Positions 1 through 7,698 of a DNA stretch of 64,000 nt are shown here, in pieces. The notes under the pieces are model-generated. The model had not been told where the DNA came from. It saw nothing but the letters and a program-made list of their open reading frames with translations, and did no database searches. The DNA lies in the NCBI GenBank assembly GCA_040506275.1, contig JBEVXD010000008.1:62001-126000 (forward strand), written 5' to 3'. Position numbers and translations under genes: made by a program. Position 1 is the first letter of the stretch. Each line of letters begins with the position of its first letter. The DNA is from Thiodiazotropha sp040506275 (GTDB lineage Bacteria > Pseudomonadota > Gammaproteobacteria > Chromatiales > Chromatiaceae).

Positions 1-318
1 CTGTGCAGCAGTGAGAATACGCTCACCTTCTACGCGGGCTGTGCCTTTGGACTCATCGACAATTTCTGCAGCACGCTTCTGTGCTTGAGCCACAATCTCA
101 GCAGCCTGAGACTTAGCTTCATGCAGCACGTCTTTGGCACGTTCCTTAGCCAGCTCCTGCTCGTGTTGGCCACGTTCGGCAGCTGCCAGTCCGTCGGCTA
201 TCTCCTTTTTACGGGTTTCCAGCGCTCCCATTATCGGGGTCCACACATACTTCATGGTGAACCACACGAACACCGCGAAAGAGAGCAGCTGACCTATAAG
301 AGTCAGATTGATGTTCAT
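1..318 (-). CDS. atpF: ATP synthase F0 subunit b (partial, 3' end outside window)
   Basis: Peripheral stalk subunit of the F1F0 ATP synthase, linking the membrane a subunit to F1. The first 106 codons are in the window. The start is an ATG (reverse strand, 318) beginning MNINLTLIGQLLSFAVF, a single N-terminal membrane helix. It is followed by a long charged, Ala/Glu/Lys-rich helix typical of the b-subunit dimerisation stalk. It lies 52 bases downstream of atpE in the usual atpI-B-E-F order, and the rest of the operon (atpH, A, G, D, C) is expected left of the window. Identification is firm from the sequence and the neighbours. Confidence 0.97.
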   Translation of the reverse strand, partial: MNINLTLIGQLLSFAVFVWFTMKYVWTPIMGALETRKKEIADGLAAAERGQHEQELAKERAKDVLHEAKSQAAEIVAQAQKRAAEIVDESKGTARVEGERILTAAQ

Positions 319-370
319 CCCGGAATTACCTCTCGTTGGACGAGATGAGAGAGAGTTCGCTCAAAGCTTA

Positions 371-601
371 TTAGGCTACAGCGAACAATACGTACATAGC
401 CAGACCCACAGCGATCATGGGTACAGCGTCTACCAGACCCATGACGATGAAGAACTGGGTACGTAACATAGGAATGAGTTCAGGTTGACGAGCAGCGCCT
501 TCGAGAAAGCGGCCACCCAAAACGCCGATGCCTACCGCCGCGCCCAGGGCGCCAAGGCCCATCATGATCGCGCCGGCAATGTACAGCAGTGCTTGTTCCA
601 T
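371..601 (-). CDS. atpE: ATP synthase F0 subunit c
   Basis: Forms the membrane rotor ring of the ATP synthase. It is 76 residues, the usual size, with two hydrophobic helices joined by the polar loop containing ARQPE. The ion-carrying carboxylate is Asp58 in the motif GLVDAVPMI, closely like E. coli subunit c. I see no sodium-type Gln/Glu pair, so proton coupling is inferred. It lies between atpB and atpF in the operon. Confidence 0.98.
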   Translation of the reverse strand: MEQALLYIAGAIMMGLGALGAAVGIGVLGGRFLEGAARQPELIPMLRTQFFIVMGLVDAVPMIAVGLAMYVLFAVA

Positions 602-646
602 TATTGGTCTCCCGTTTAATGAACTAGATAGTTTAAGAAAATGTGA

Positions 647-1507
647 TCAATGTTCGTGGTGCGCCATATCCAGGTACACAATGGTCAGGGTCATAAAAAT
701 GAACGCCTGCAGTGTGATAATCAAGATATGAAATATGGCCCATCCCAGCTGTAGAACGCCACCAAACAGGCCGAAAATCAATCCGGCGTTGTACATAATG
801 GCGATCAGTATAAAGATCATCTCACCCGCGTACATGTTACCGAACAGACGCAGGGCAAGTGAAATAGGTTTGGCAATCAAACTGACAAACTCAAGTATAA
901 AGTTAACTGGAATGAATAGAAGATTGACAACAGGATTCTTGGCGGAGAAGGGCTGAAGGGTCAACTCCCCGACAAAGCCACCAACACCCTTTATCTTGAT
1001 GCTGTAGAACAGCACCAGCAGAAACACCCCAATGGCCATGCCAAAAGTCGCGTTCGGGTCGGTGGAGGGGACGACCTTCATAAAATGAATGCCCAACAGT
1101 CCACTGATGAAAGGAATCACATCAACCGGGACCAGATCCATTAAGTTCTGAAGGAAGATCCAAACAAAAATGGTCAACGCAAGGGGCGCAACCAGAGAAT
1201 TTTTCGCGGAGAAGGAGCCTCTCACGCTGGTGTCGATAAACTCGACAATCCACTCAACAAAATTCTGCAAACCATCAGGAACCCCCTGGGTTGCAGTCTT
1301 TGCCGCTTTGGAGAAAAAGTAGAGGAACAGCGCACCCAGGAATATTGACCAGAACATGGTGTCCAGGTGAATAGCCCAGAAACCCATCTCCTTTGCTTCA
1401 GCAGCGCTATGCGCCACGCCCCAACTGCCGTCGGAGTGCTGACCAAAGGTTAGGTTGGTCAAGTGATGTTTGATGTATTCACTAGAGGTAAGGGCGTCGC
1501 CGGCCAT
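647..1507 (-). CDS. atpB: ATP synthase F0 subunit a
   Basis: Membrane stator subunit that provides the proton half-channels against the c-ring. It has 286 residues, with several hydrophobic segments and the family motif LALRLFGNMYAGEMI, which carries the essential channel arginine. The C terminus is rich in His and acidic residues (MAHHEH). It is 11 bases downstream of atpI and 45 bases upstream of atpE, consistent with one transcript. Confidence 0.98.
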   Translation of the reverse strand: MAGDALTSSEYIKHHLTNLTFGQHSDGSWGVAHSAAEAKEMGFWAIHLDTMFWSIFLGALFLYFFSKAAKTATQGVPDGLQNFVEWIVEFIDTSVRGSFSAKNSLVAPLALTIFVWIFLQNLMDLVPVDVIPFISGLLGIHFMKVVPSTDPNATFGMAIGVFLLVLFYSIKIKGVGGFVGELTLQPFSAKNPVVNLLFIPVNFILEFVSLIAKPISLALRLFGNMYAGEMIFILIAIMYNAGLIFGLFGGVLQLGWAIFHILIITLQAFIFMTLTIVYLDMAHHEH

Positions 1508-1518
1508 TTTTCCTATAC

Positions 1519-1899
1519 CTATGAAAGCTGTCTATCTCTAAAAATCAATACTATAACTGGCACCGCTACTTGAACGAGCAGATAGCAGACCAATAATAAA
1601 CCGATATTGACCGACTCGAAGGTGACAATTGTCAACCCGAACAACAATCCGGTCATTATCATCTTCTGGATTTCAGCGCCGAACATGCGCCCGGCTATCT
1701 TCTCCGGCTCCTGCGCACGGTAGTGGGCAAAAGATCTGAGAGCGAAATAGCCATTCGCTATCGCGGCAATAAAAGCACCAATGAAGCCTGACAATGCGAT
1801 GATTTTACCGAAAAACAGCAATCCCAGACCGATAATCGCCGCTGCCCCAAATTGGAGCACTACGATGGTGCGAATCTGACTGTTTCCGGTAAGCTGCAT
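1519..1899 (-). CDS. atpI: ATP synthase assembly protein I
   Basis: First gene of the atp operon. This 126-residue protein has four hydrophobic segments, as in the AtpI/UncI family that assists c-ring assembly. It begins MQLTGNSQIRTIVVLQ. The sequence is weakly conserved in this family, so position immediately upstream of atpB is the main support. The roughly 220 bases upstream (1900-2124) have no gene and must hold the operon promoter; I could not pick out a convincing -35/-10 pair. Confidence 0.93.
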   Translation of the reverse strand: MQLTGNSQIRTIVVLQFGAAAIIGLGLLFFGKIIALSGFIGAFIAAIANGYFALRSFAHYRAQEPEKIAGRMFGAEIQKMIMTGLLFGLTIVTFESVNIGLLLVCYLLVQVAVPVIVLIFRDRQLS

Positions 1900-2124
1900 G
1901 CCGGTTTCCCGGTACCCCTATATGAGCCTAACCAGTAAGGAGGGAGGAGTATAAGGGGTCTGGAATATAAGGTCAAAGGATAGATGCATAAATTTTTTCA
2001 TAGCCTGAGCATAGTTCAACCAGGCCGGGTAATAGACCAACAATAACCTACTATAAAATAGGGTTAATTACTGCGTTTCCGTAACTGAATACTGCCTAAA
2101 CACCCGGCTAACAAAACCCTGCAA

Positions 2125-2565
2125 TCATCTCTTCCACAATAACTGATCGAGGGAAACCTTACCGCCGCCATGCCGAAGCAGGAACAGCAAAGCAATAGCC
2201 CACCACATGTGGACATTCCAAGCGTCCGGGTAGACAAAGATTTGGATTACCGCGGTCATCATCAATAGTGATAGCGCGGCAAATCGGGTAAATAGACCAA
2301 ACACCAACAAGATGGGAAACAGGTGTTCTGCATAGGTCGCCATATGTGCCGCAATCTGAAAGGGGATCAGAGGAACGTTATATTCATGTTCAAATAACAG
2401 GTAGGTCGACTGAGAGATATCGAGTATACCCGACACCTTGGAACGTCCTGAAGACCAGAAAGTATAAGCTATCGCCCCTCTGGCCAGAAGTGAGATCAGC
2501 CAATCCGGCACCAACTTGGCGATAAAGTCAAAAATGGATATCAGGCCGTTAATTATTGTATTCAT
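2125..2565 (-). CDS. DoxX-family membrane protein of the bufferin operon (BufD-like)
   Basis: This 146-residue integral membrane protein has about four hydrophobic helices and DoxX-family features: SGRSKVSGI after the first helix, then AEHLFPILLVFGLFTRFAAL. It is the last gene of a set transcribed leftward after a DUF2282 peptide, a DUF692 enzyme and a DUF2063 protein. DoxX members often close bufferin (copper-binding modified peptide) operons, where a membrane role in peptide handling or redox is presumed but not settled. The gap to the DUF2063 gene is 36 bases. The family call is good; the specific role is inferred from context. Confidence 0.85.
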   Translation of the reverse strand: MNTIINGLISIFDFIAKLVPDWLISLLARGAIAYTFWSSGRSKVSGILDISQSTYLLFEHEYNVPLIPFQIAAHMATYAEHLFPILLVFGLFTRFAALSLLMMTAVIQIFVYPDAWNVHMWWAIALLFLLRHGGGKVSLDQLLWKR

Positions 2566-2601
2566 ATTTTAAAATCTATGGTTTGAATGTTCGAAAATAC
2601 T

Positions 2602-3366
2602 TTAAAGACTGCAGAACGTCCCATCTAATAAATGGCGTTGAAAAAAGGCCTGCAAATCAAATTCAGGATCAAACTGAACAGTGTGTTCATAAGCTTCACC
2701 CACTGTTACAGAGGCATGGAGTTGTTTCAGAAATATAAATGCTCCAGTACTAACTTCGCGTACCTCAACTTCCATTTCGGGACGGATCACGACCAATCGA
2801 CAAAATCCTTCGTCCAGAGATACCTGTTCATCCTGATCATCGGATTGATTAGTCTCCCAGATACGATAGACGGGATATTCGGATTCAAGAAACTGAATAG
2901 AAGGATGGGGTTTGAGCATAAGGGACTCAAAGGCGCTATCATCCAAATCAGAAATCTGCTGCACTTGAAGTGCTACAGCATCAGCTGCGTGGTAAGCCGC
3001 TGTCCATGCAAACTCCAATCGAGCAACATCAGCCAGGTAAGGCAGGCCTGATAATTCTGGAATCGATTGCAGAAAGTCAGGGAAGGCTTCCCCATACAAA
3101 AGCAGTATACGTTCCATGGGCGGATGTTTACGTACATAAGCTGTTGCTAACATACGAAATGCTTCATCACCCACCAATCGTTTAATGACAGGGAACATAT
3201 CAGCAATGGCGTCACCATTTAAAACAATAAAATTGTTTCGATAAACCTGAAATCTTTGAAGTGCTAAGCCATCGTTGGGTAGTGCATCCAACAACGCTGA
3301 ATCTGGTGGTTCCGATGATCGAAGCGCATCACAGAAGCTTCTCTGCATCTCAGCCAACAACGACAT
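2602..3366 (-). CDS. DUF2063 protein, partner of the MNIO enzyme (BufC-like)
   Basis: This 254-residue protein has the N-terminal DUF2063 domain (about residues 8-95, including GLALQRFQVYRNNF) and a second alpha/beta domain. In the family this protein acts as recognition partner, binding the precursor peptide for the neighbouring DUF692 oxidative enzyme. Its start overlaps the end of the DUF692 gene by 17 bases (3350-3366), so the two are probably translationally coupled and made in similar amounts, fitting a heterodimeric enzyme. Despite the older label 'putative DNA-binding', there is no helix-turn-helix I would defend. Confidence 0.9.
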   Translation of the reverse strand: MSLLAEMQRSFCDALRSSEPPDSALLDALPNDGLALQRFQVYRNNFIVLNGDAIADMFPVIKRLVGDEAFRMLATAYVRKHPPMERILLLYGEAFPDFLQSIPELSGLPYLADVARLEFAWTAAYHAADAVALQVQQISDLDDSAFESLMLKPHPSIQFLESEYPVYRIWETNQSDDQDEQVSLDEGFCRLVVIRPEMEVEVREVSTGAFIFLKQLHASVTVGEAYEHTVQFDPEFDLQAFFQRHLLDGTFCSL

Positions 3367-4240
3367 CTTTAATCTCCTCGTCGACTACTTCATCCATTAG
3401 ACTCTGCGCGGCTGTCACTTCTTGAAGCAAGCCAGGAAACTCAGGGATGTTATTGTCCCATTCGATTAAAGTGGGCGCCAAGCCATGACGTGCTATGAAT
3501 TGTTGATAGAGCGCCCACACCTCGGAACAAACCGGTGAACCATGGTCGTCTATCCTCAAGGTTTCCCCCTCAAGTTGCTGAATCGAATGCCCAGAAAGAT
3601 GAATCTCCCCAACCAACTCCATCGGTACGTCTGCCAGATAGGCCTCACTACTCCAACCATGATTGTCACAGGAGACAAACACATTATTGATATCCAATAA
3701 CAGGCCTGCGCCACTGCGTTTTGCCGCTTCTACGTAAAACACCTGCTCTGGTATTTCACTCTCTTTAAACTGCAGATAAGAGGATGGGTTTTCTATCAGG
3801 ATTTGTCTTTGAAGAAAATCCTGTACCTGCTCAATATGATCAACCATCAGCTGTAAGCTTTCCGGTGTATAGACCAGAGGTATAAGATCATGGGTAAACC
3901 ACTCGTATCCATGGCTCCATGATAGATGTTCTGAAACCAGTCCCGGTTCGAATCGATCAACCAGAATCTTTAGCTGTTTCAGATGCGACATATCCAGAGG
4001 CAAGTGACTTCCAAGTGAGGTGCCAACACTGTGAAGTGAGAGAGGGTAATCCTGGCGTATCCGTTCGAGATAGCGCAACGGCGGTCCACCTCTACCCATG
4101 TAGTTTTCTGGATGTATCTCAAACCAGCCAACATCAGGCTGGTTTTCGATCACGGATTGATAATGTTGGGGCTTTAAACCAGCCCCGGCACGTATTGGTA
4201 CCGGAGCAGGCTTTTTGCCAGACATGTTAGTGGTATCCAT
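3350..4240 (-). CDS. DUF692 multinuclear non-heme iron oxidative enzyme (MNIO, BufB-like)
   Basis: This 296-residue protein has TIM-barrel features of the DUF692/MNIO family: GWFEIHPENYMG near the N terminus, LSLHSVGTSLG, SEHLSW, ENPSSYL, LLDINNVFVS, EIHLSGHS and LIEWDNNIP. The His, Asp and Glu in these motifs are the usual iron ligands. Family members (MbnB, TglH, BufB) oxidatively modify cysteines in ribosomally made peptides. The gene starts 20 bases downstream of a four-cysteine DUF2282 peptide gene, its presumed substrate, and overlaps its DUF2063 partner. The function is family knowledge plus context; the exact product is not shown by the sequence. Confidence 0.93.
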   Translation of the reverse strand: MDTTNMSGKKPAPVPIRAGAGLKPQHYQSVIENQPDVGWFEIHPENYMGRGGPPLRYLERIRQDYPLSLHSVGTSLGSHLPLDMSHLKQLKILVDRFEPGLVSEHLSWSHGYEWFTHDLIPLVYTPESLQLMVDHIEQVQDFLQRQILIENPSSYLQFKESEIPEQVFYVEAAKRSGAGLLLDINNVFVSCDNHGWSSEAYLADVPMELVGEIHLSGHSIQQLEGETLRIDDHGSPVCSEVWALYQQFIARHGLAPTLIEWDNNIPEFPGLLQEVTAAQSLMDEVVDEEIKDVVVG

Positions 4241-4260
4241 ATCAGGTCCAGCAGGTCAGA

Positions 4261-4518
4261 CTATTTTGCATCCAGACTGCCGCCGACAATCTTTCCGCAA
4301 CTACCCTTGAGTACAAGCATCCAGGCATTACCTTGAGCATCTACAGTCGATGTGCCTGCGCAGCTGGTGCCAGGACCGGCTGCACAGTCATTTTTGCCTG
4401 CCTTTGCTACGCCAAAACATTTTTCGGTGTCAGCTGCATTTGCAACACCAACTGGGGAGAATGCTAAAGCTGTGGTAATTGCGCCTGCAACGATGGCTGA
4501 TGTATTGGTCTTTTTCAT
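4261..4518 (-). CDS. Bufferin-type precursor peptide (DUF2282, BufA1-like)
   Basis: An 85-residue secreted peptide. The N terminus is a signal peptide (hydrophobic residues 7-27, likely cleavage after VANA at residue 28). The mature part has exactly four cysteines, C34, C45, C53 and C74, in the DUF2282 layout (KCFGVAKAGKNDCAAG, SCAG, GSCGKIVGG). In this family the cysteines are modified by the DUF692/DUF2063 pair and the peptide buffers copper in the periplasm. A strong ribosome site (GGAGGAG, 7 bases upstream of the ATG) fits high expression of a substrate. It is first in the operon. The residue before SCAG is Thr rather than the His I recall in many relatives. Confidence 0.92.
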   Translation of the reverse strand: MKKTNTSAIVAGAITTALAFSPVGVANAADTEKCFGVAKAGKNDCAAGPGTSCAGTSTVDAQGNAWMLVLKGSCGKIVGGSLDAK

Positions 4519-4954
4519 GATTTACTCCTCCGAGAGTATGTATGAATTTAATAATGCGATTATTTGCTGTTCATTATGCGAAAACCGCATAGTGTTTTTT
4601 CATTTCTTAGTGAATCTGAACCCTTTGTTCAAGATTAGTTACGCTTCAGTCACCCAGTTGGATTCAATTTTTTTACACTAATTTTTTGAGTCTTTGATAA
4701 ACCCTTATCTCTAAGCTATGGATCAACTGGCTGCTGTTGTCAAAATCTAACATCAGCTTTCTACTTCATACATGTATTAAAACCTGCTCTCCATAACTCA
4801 ATTCTAGAATTTATCGTTGTTACACAAAAGACGACAAAGGCGTCTTGACGTGATGGGTAAAACTTTAGCAGTTCTTGTAACGCATAGTATTAACGAAAGT
4901 ATCACAATGAGCTGTGATACCTACTAGGTGAGTATAGAGAGTTTGCATCCACTA

Positions 4955-5140
4955 TTAACCCGGCGACTAAGTATGTCGTCTTCAGGGTTTCAAGCCTGCC
5001 CTTGATCAAGGCGCGGCTCGCAGGCAATGGTTGTTCCCTTGTCAAGAGCCGCAACACCGAGCAAGGGCAGGCTTGAAACCCCTAACAATATGAGATTTAT
5101 AAAGAGAGGCCTAAGACAACATACTTAGTCGCCGGGTTAA
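4955..5140. mobile_element. MITE-like element with nested inverted repeats
   Basis: The two ends are near-perfect inverted copies. The outer arms (4955-4976 and 5119-5140) match base for base and include TTAACCCGGCGACTAAG. An inner pair (about 4984-5004 and 5062-5082, containing TTTCAAGCCTGCCCTTG) is also inverted. A TA dinucleotide flanks each end (4953-4954 and 5141-5142), as expected for insertion by an IS630/Tc1-mariner type transposase, although TA is palindromic and so weak evidence. There is no coding sequence inside, so any movement would need a transposase elsewhere. As RNA the element would fold into a long hairpin. Confidence 0.6.
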
Positions 5141-5202
5141 TAATACGACACAATAGCTGGGGATTAGAGATAGCTGTTCAAAGCCATAATTTAGAGCTGT
5201 AT

Positions 5203-5299
5203 GGTGGGGCATGGCCCCACCCTACGCAATACTGTTTATGATATCTATTATATAAGCACTCAAATCAATTTTAACGGTAGGGTGGGGCCATGCCCCACC
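5203..5299. repeat. Paired REP-like dyads (REPIN-like)
   Basis: Two 23-base units, 5203-5225 and 5277-5299, are exact reverse complements. Each is itself a dyad built on GGTGGGGC and GCCCCACC with a CCTAC tail. The 51-base AT-rich spacer gives a REPIN-like arrangement. Related units with GGTGCGGC cores occur at 6721-6743 and 39689-39822. Confidence 0.75.
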
Positions 5300-5390
5300 A
5301 AAAGCGGTTATATGGAATTATCCAATCCATACACTTGATGTAACTCCAAACAACTTACTAAACGATATTGATAACTTCGGCACTGCATAA

Positions 5391-5422
5391 TAAAAAAAGC
5401 CACCTGTATAAAGATGGCTTTT
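5391..5422 (-). terminator. Rho-independent terminator of the HbpS-like gene
   Basis: Read on the minus strand, an AAGCCATC/GGTGGCTT stem with a short AT-rich loop is followed by a run of seven T residues. It starts about 30 bases beyond the stop codon of the leftward gene at 5453-5956. Confidence 0.8.
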
Positions 5423-5452
5423 AATATCCATAAATGTATCAATCAGTGAAAA

Positions 5453-5956
5453 TCATTCATCTGCAAATTCCAATCGTTCAGATATTTTCTCTATAGCCAC
5501 AGCAGCGCAGGCTTCATCTTTTTCTCCACCTGGTGCGCCACTCACTCCCACTGCACCAATCAACGATCCGGCAGCCCTTATAGGTAACCCACCCTGCATC
5601 ACAATTAAACCATCAATATGATTTAGCTCTTGTTGGATATCTCTTCTGGCATCACGGAAAGAGCCTGATGCAATGCCTGACATAATTACCATATTTGCTT
5701 TTCTTTCTGCGATCTCCAGAGTTGGATTTGCTGCCAGATCATCACGCATGGCACTACGTAAATTTCCGTGTTTGTCCACCACTACAGCGGAGACGTTATA
5801 TCCCTTTTCCCGACAAGCATCGATACTCATTTTAGCGATGTCGTTCGCTGCTTGCAGGCCTATATTTTTTTGGGTGATTACATCTGTAGCCAACACACTT
5901 GTGCTGAATATTCCTGCAAATACAAAATGTATTAAAGTTCGAACTATCATTTTCAC
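5453..5956 (-). CDS. Secreted GlcG/HbpS-family (DUF336) protein
   Basis: This 167-residue protein has a cleavable signal peptide (hydrophobic residues 5-22, likely cut after VLAT or SVLA). It is followed by a single DUF336 domain with the family motifs VSAVVVDKHGNLRSAMRDD, ASGSFRDARRDIQQE, GGLPIRAAGSLIGAVGVSGA and EKDEACAAVAIEKI. Members such as HbpS bind haem or act as extracytoplasmic redox-linked accessory proteins; GlcG itself is of unknown function. The gene stands alone, with its own terminator, between repeat clusters. The ligand cannot be told from sequence. Confidence 0.88.
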   Translation of the reverse strand: MKMIVRTLIHFVFAGIFSTSVLATDVITQKNIGLQAANDIAKMSIDACREKGYNVSAVVVDKHGNLRSAMRDDLAANPTLEIAERKANMVIMSGIASGSFRDARRDIQQELNHIDGLIVMQGGLPIRAAGSLIGAVGVSGAPGGEKDEACAAVAIEKISERLEFADE

Positions 5957-6054
5957 TTTAGTACCTCAATAGATAACTGGACTTGCTAAAATATTGTAGA
6001 TGGCTTTGTTTCAAAATAACATCAGGCAAATGCTTCAGCTTGATACCTTTTCTC

Positions 6055-6235
6055 GACTCTGTAATTCAAGCACAGACCATTGAGATTAATTAGGTAATTC
6101 TTTGCGTGCTTGGCGGCTTTGCGTGAGGCATTATTGTAAGCATATACCCTGATATGCAGAACAACCGGAATTCAATATATTTTTATAACTCTCTCAATGA
6201 CGTAAAGAACGCTAAGAGAAAACAGAAATTCCCTT
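6055..6235. repeat. Dispersed repeat, copy 1
   Basis: The copy begins CTCTGTAATTCAAG, contains the core TTTGCGTGCTTGGCGGCTTT (from 6101) and ends with GAACGCTAAGAGAAAA. A second direct copy starts at about 6284, and degenerate copies lie at about 39932 and 56521-56742. Confidence 0.75.
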
Positions 6236-6283
6236 GAGCGTTATGTAGCCTGTGAGGAGGTTTGGCTTGAAACCTAATCACAG

Positions 6284-6410
6284 CTCTGTAATTCATGTAC
6301 TGAACACTGAGATTAATTCGGTAATTCTTTGCGTGCTTGGCGGCTTTGCGTGAGTCATTATTGTAAGCATATACCAAGATATACAGAGCAACCGGAATTC
6401 AATATATTTA
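6284..6410. repeat. Dispersed repeat, copy 2
   Basis: A direct copy of the repeat at 6055-6235, with the core TTTGCGTGCTTGGCGGCTTT from 6328. It is nearly identical for about 125 bases and then stops at 6410, where the palindromic pair at 6409-6518 begins, suggesting that repeat inserted into or replaced its end. Confidence 0.75.
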
Positions 6411-6518
6411 TCTCGTTCCCACGCTCCGCGTGGGAACGCATATAGCAGGAGCACATACCTCATTGCTCTGTTTTTACTTACCATATGCGTTACCACGCAG
6501 AGCGTGGGAACGAGGATA
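6409..6518. repeat. Long palindromic pair (GTTCCCACGC type)
   Basis: Two imperfect inverted arms, 6409-6443 and 6483-6518, each contain a dyad around CGTTCCCACGC and GCGTGGGAACG. They are separated by about 40 bases. This kind of intergenic palindrome is common in gammaproteobacteria. No gene lies inside. Confidence 0.7.
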
Positions 6519-6720
6519 AAGTGTAGAAACAGTCGTGTTTGAAGGGTAGACCCTTTGAACCTAGATTACGTAACTCACAGCTTGGGAATATAAACGGTGG
6601 GCATGGCAACACCATGCGGAAGTGGATACCTCAGAAATCACAACTATAGTGACGCCAGTTTCTATAGACAGAAACTTTCGGTTAACCTGCTCATCATTAG
6701 ATTTCGGTTTGGTTGGGCAT

Positions 6721-6743
6721 GGTGCGGCAGGGCCGCACCCTAC
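6721..6743. repeat. Single REP-like unit
   Basis: A dyad of GGTGCGGC and GCCGCACC with a CCTAC tail. It has the same plan as the units at 5203-5299 and 39689-39822 but no inverted partner close by. Confidence 0.65.
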
Positions 6744-6792
6744 GAGATGCTTTTACAGGCAGATGTCAATGTTCCGAAATTTACTCAGATTA

Positions 6793-7686
6793 CTATTTGA
6801 TGTGGTCCAGAATACCTTCCAACTCATCCAGACTGTTGTAGTCGATGATCAGCTTTCCTTTACCTTTGCCGCCTTGCTTTAGATCAACCTTGGCACCGAG
6901 CTTTTCCGATAGGTCTGTTACCAGACGGCGTATATCCGGATCTACCACTGGTGCTGCAGATTTTGGCTTGGGGTTCTCGGATTCATTCTGCAGTTTTCTC
7001 ACAAGCCGTTCGGTCTCACGTACAGAGAGGCCCTGGCTAACGACTAAATTGGCCGCTTTTGTCTGATCTTCTCCTTTCAGGCCCAGCAGGGAGCGCGCAT
7101 GACCCATTTCGATACGACCTGTCTCTACCAGAGATTTGACCTCCTCGTTGAGATCAAGCAGACGTAACAGGTTGGTTACTGTGGTGCGGGATTTACCAAC
7201 CGCTTTCGCCACTTCCTGGTGGGTTAATCCAAACTCATGCAGTAGTCGGCTCAGGGCGTTCGCCTCTTCCAGGGGATTAAGGTCCTCCCGCTGGATGTTT
7301 TCGATCAGCCCCATGGCCATGGCGGCCTCTTCAGTGACCTCCTTGATCACTACCGGGATCTCATCCAAACCTGCCTGCTGGGCTGCCCGCCAGCGTCTTT
7401 CACCAGCGATCAACTCGTAACGGTCATTCTCAATCGAACGCACAATCACCGGTTGGATTACACCCTGAGCCGCAATCGAGTCGGCCAGTTCTCTTAGGCT
7501 GTCTGGATCAAACTCCCGGCGTGGCTGATATCGCCCCCGTTGTATCAGATCAACAGGCAATCGACTCAGGTTGTCGCGTTTACTCTCATTGGTATCCGTA
7601 TCAGAACCACTCTGCTCGCCCTCAGACTGCATTCCTCCCAACAGGGCATCCAGTCCACGACCTAAACCTCTTTTCTTTGCTGCCAT
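6793..7686 (-). CDS. parB: Chromosome-partitioning protein ParB
   Basis: Binds parS sites, loads as a CTP-dependent clamp and organises the origin region for segregation with ParA. It is 297 residues. The N-terminal arm (AAKKRGLGRGLDALL) is typical of the ParA-interacting end. The CTP-binding/arginine box GERRWRAAQQAGL is at about 95-107, a helix-turn-helix is near 153-176 (LTHQEVAKAVGKSRTTVTNL), and a Lys-rich linker and C-terminal dimerisation segment end in GILDHIK. It is 12 bases downstream of parA, in one operon. Two perfect parS sites in recF, about 15 kb away, are its expected targets. Confidence 0.98.
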   Translation of the reverse strand: MAAKKRGLGRGLDALLGGMQSEGEQSGSDTDTNESKRDNLSRLPVDLIQRGRYQPRREFDPDSLRELADSIAAQGVIQPVIVRSIENDRYELIAGERRWRAAQQAGLDEIPVVIKEVTEEAAMAMGLIENIQREDLNPLEEANALSRLLHEFGLTHQEVAKAVGKSRTTVTNLLRLLDLNEEVKSLVETGRIEMGHARSLLGLKGEDQTKAANLVVSQGLSVRETERLVRKLQNESENPKPKSAAPVVDPDIRRLVTDLSEKLGAKVDLKQGGKGKGKLIIDYNSLDELEGILDHIK

Positions 7687-7698
7687 ATATTTTTTCCG

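Larger units (their letters stand above)
4519..5389. other. Intergenic region with MITE-like and REP-like repeats
   Basis: About 870 bases with no credible gene. The first 150 bases should contain the promoter of the bufferin operon; they are AT-rich but I found no clear operator. The rest holds the 186-bp inverted-repeat element and the paired REP-like dyads listed separately. Confidence 0.7.
5957..6792. other. Intergenic repeat cluster
   Basis: About 840 bases without a credible gene. It contains two direct copies of a dispersed repeat, one palindromic pair and one REP-like unit, listed separately. Short reading frames here lie within the repeats and resemble no protein family. Confidence 0.7.

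Noticed and set aside
5203..5299. Rho-independent terminator pair
   Set aside because: Dyads have no T runs and are exact mirror copies with REP features; better as repeats.
6055..6410. CRISPR array from spaced repeats
   Set aside because: Only two adjacent copies, each over 120 bases, without regular unique spacers; no cas genes.
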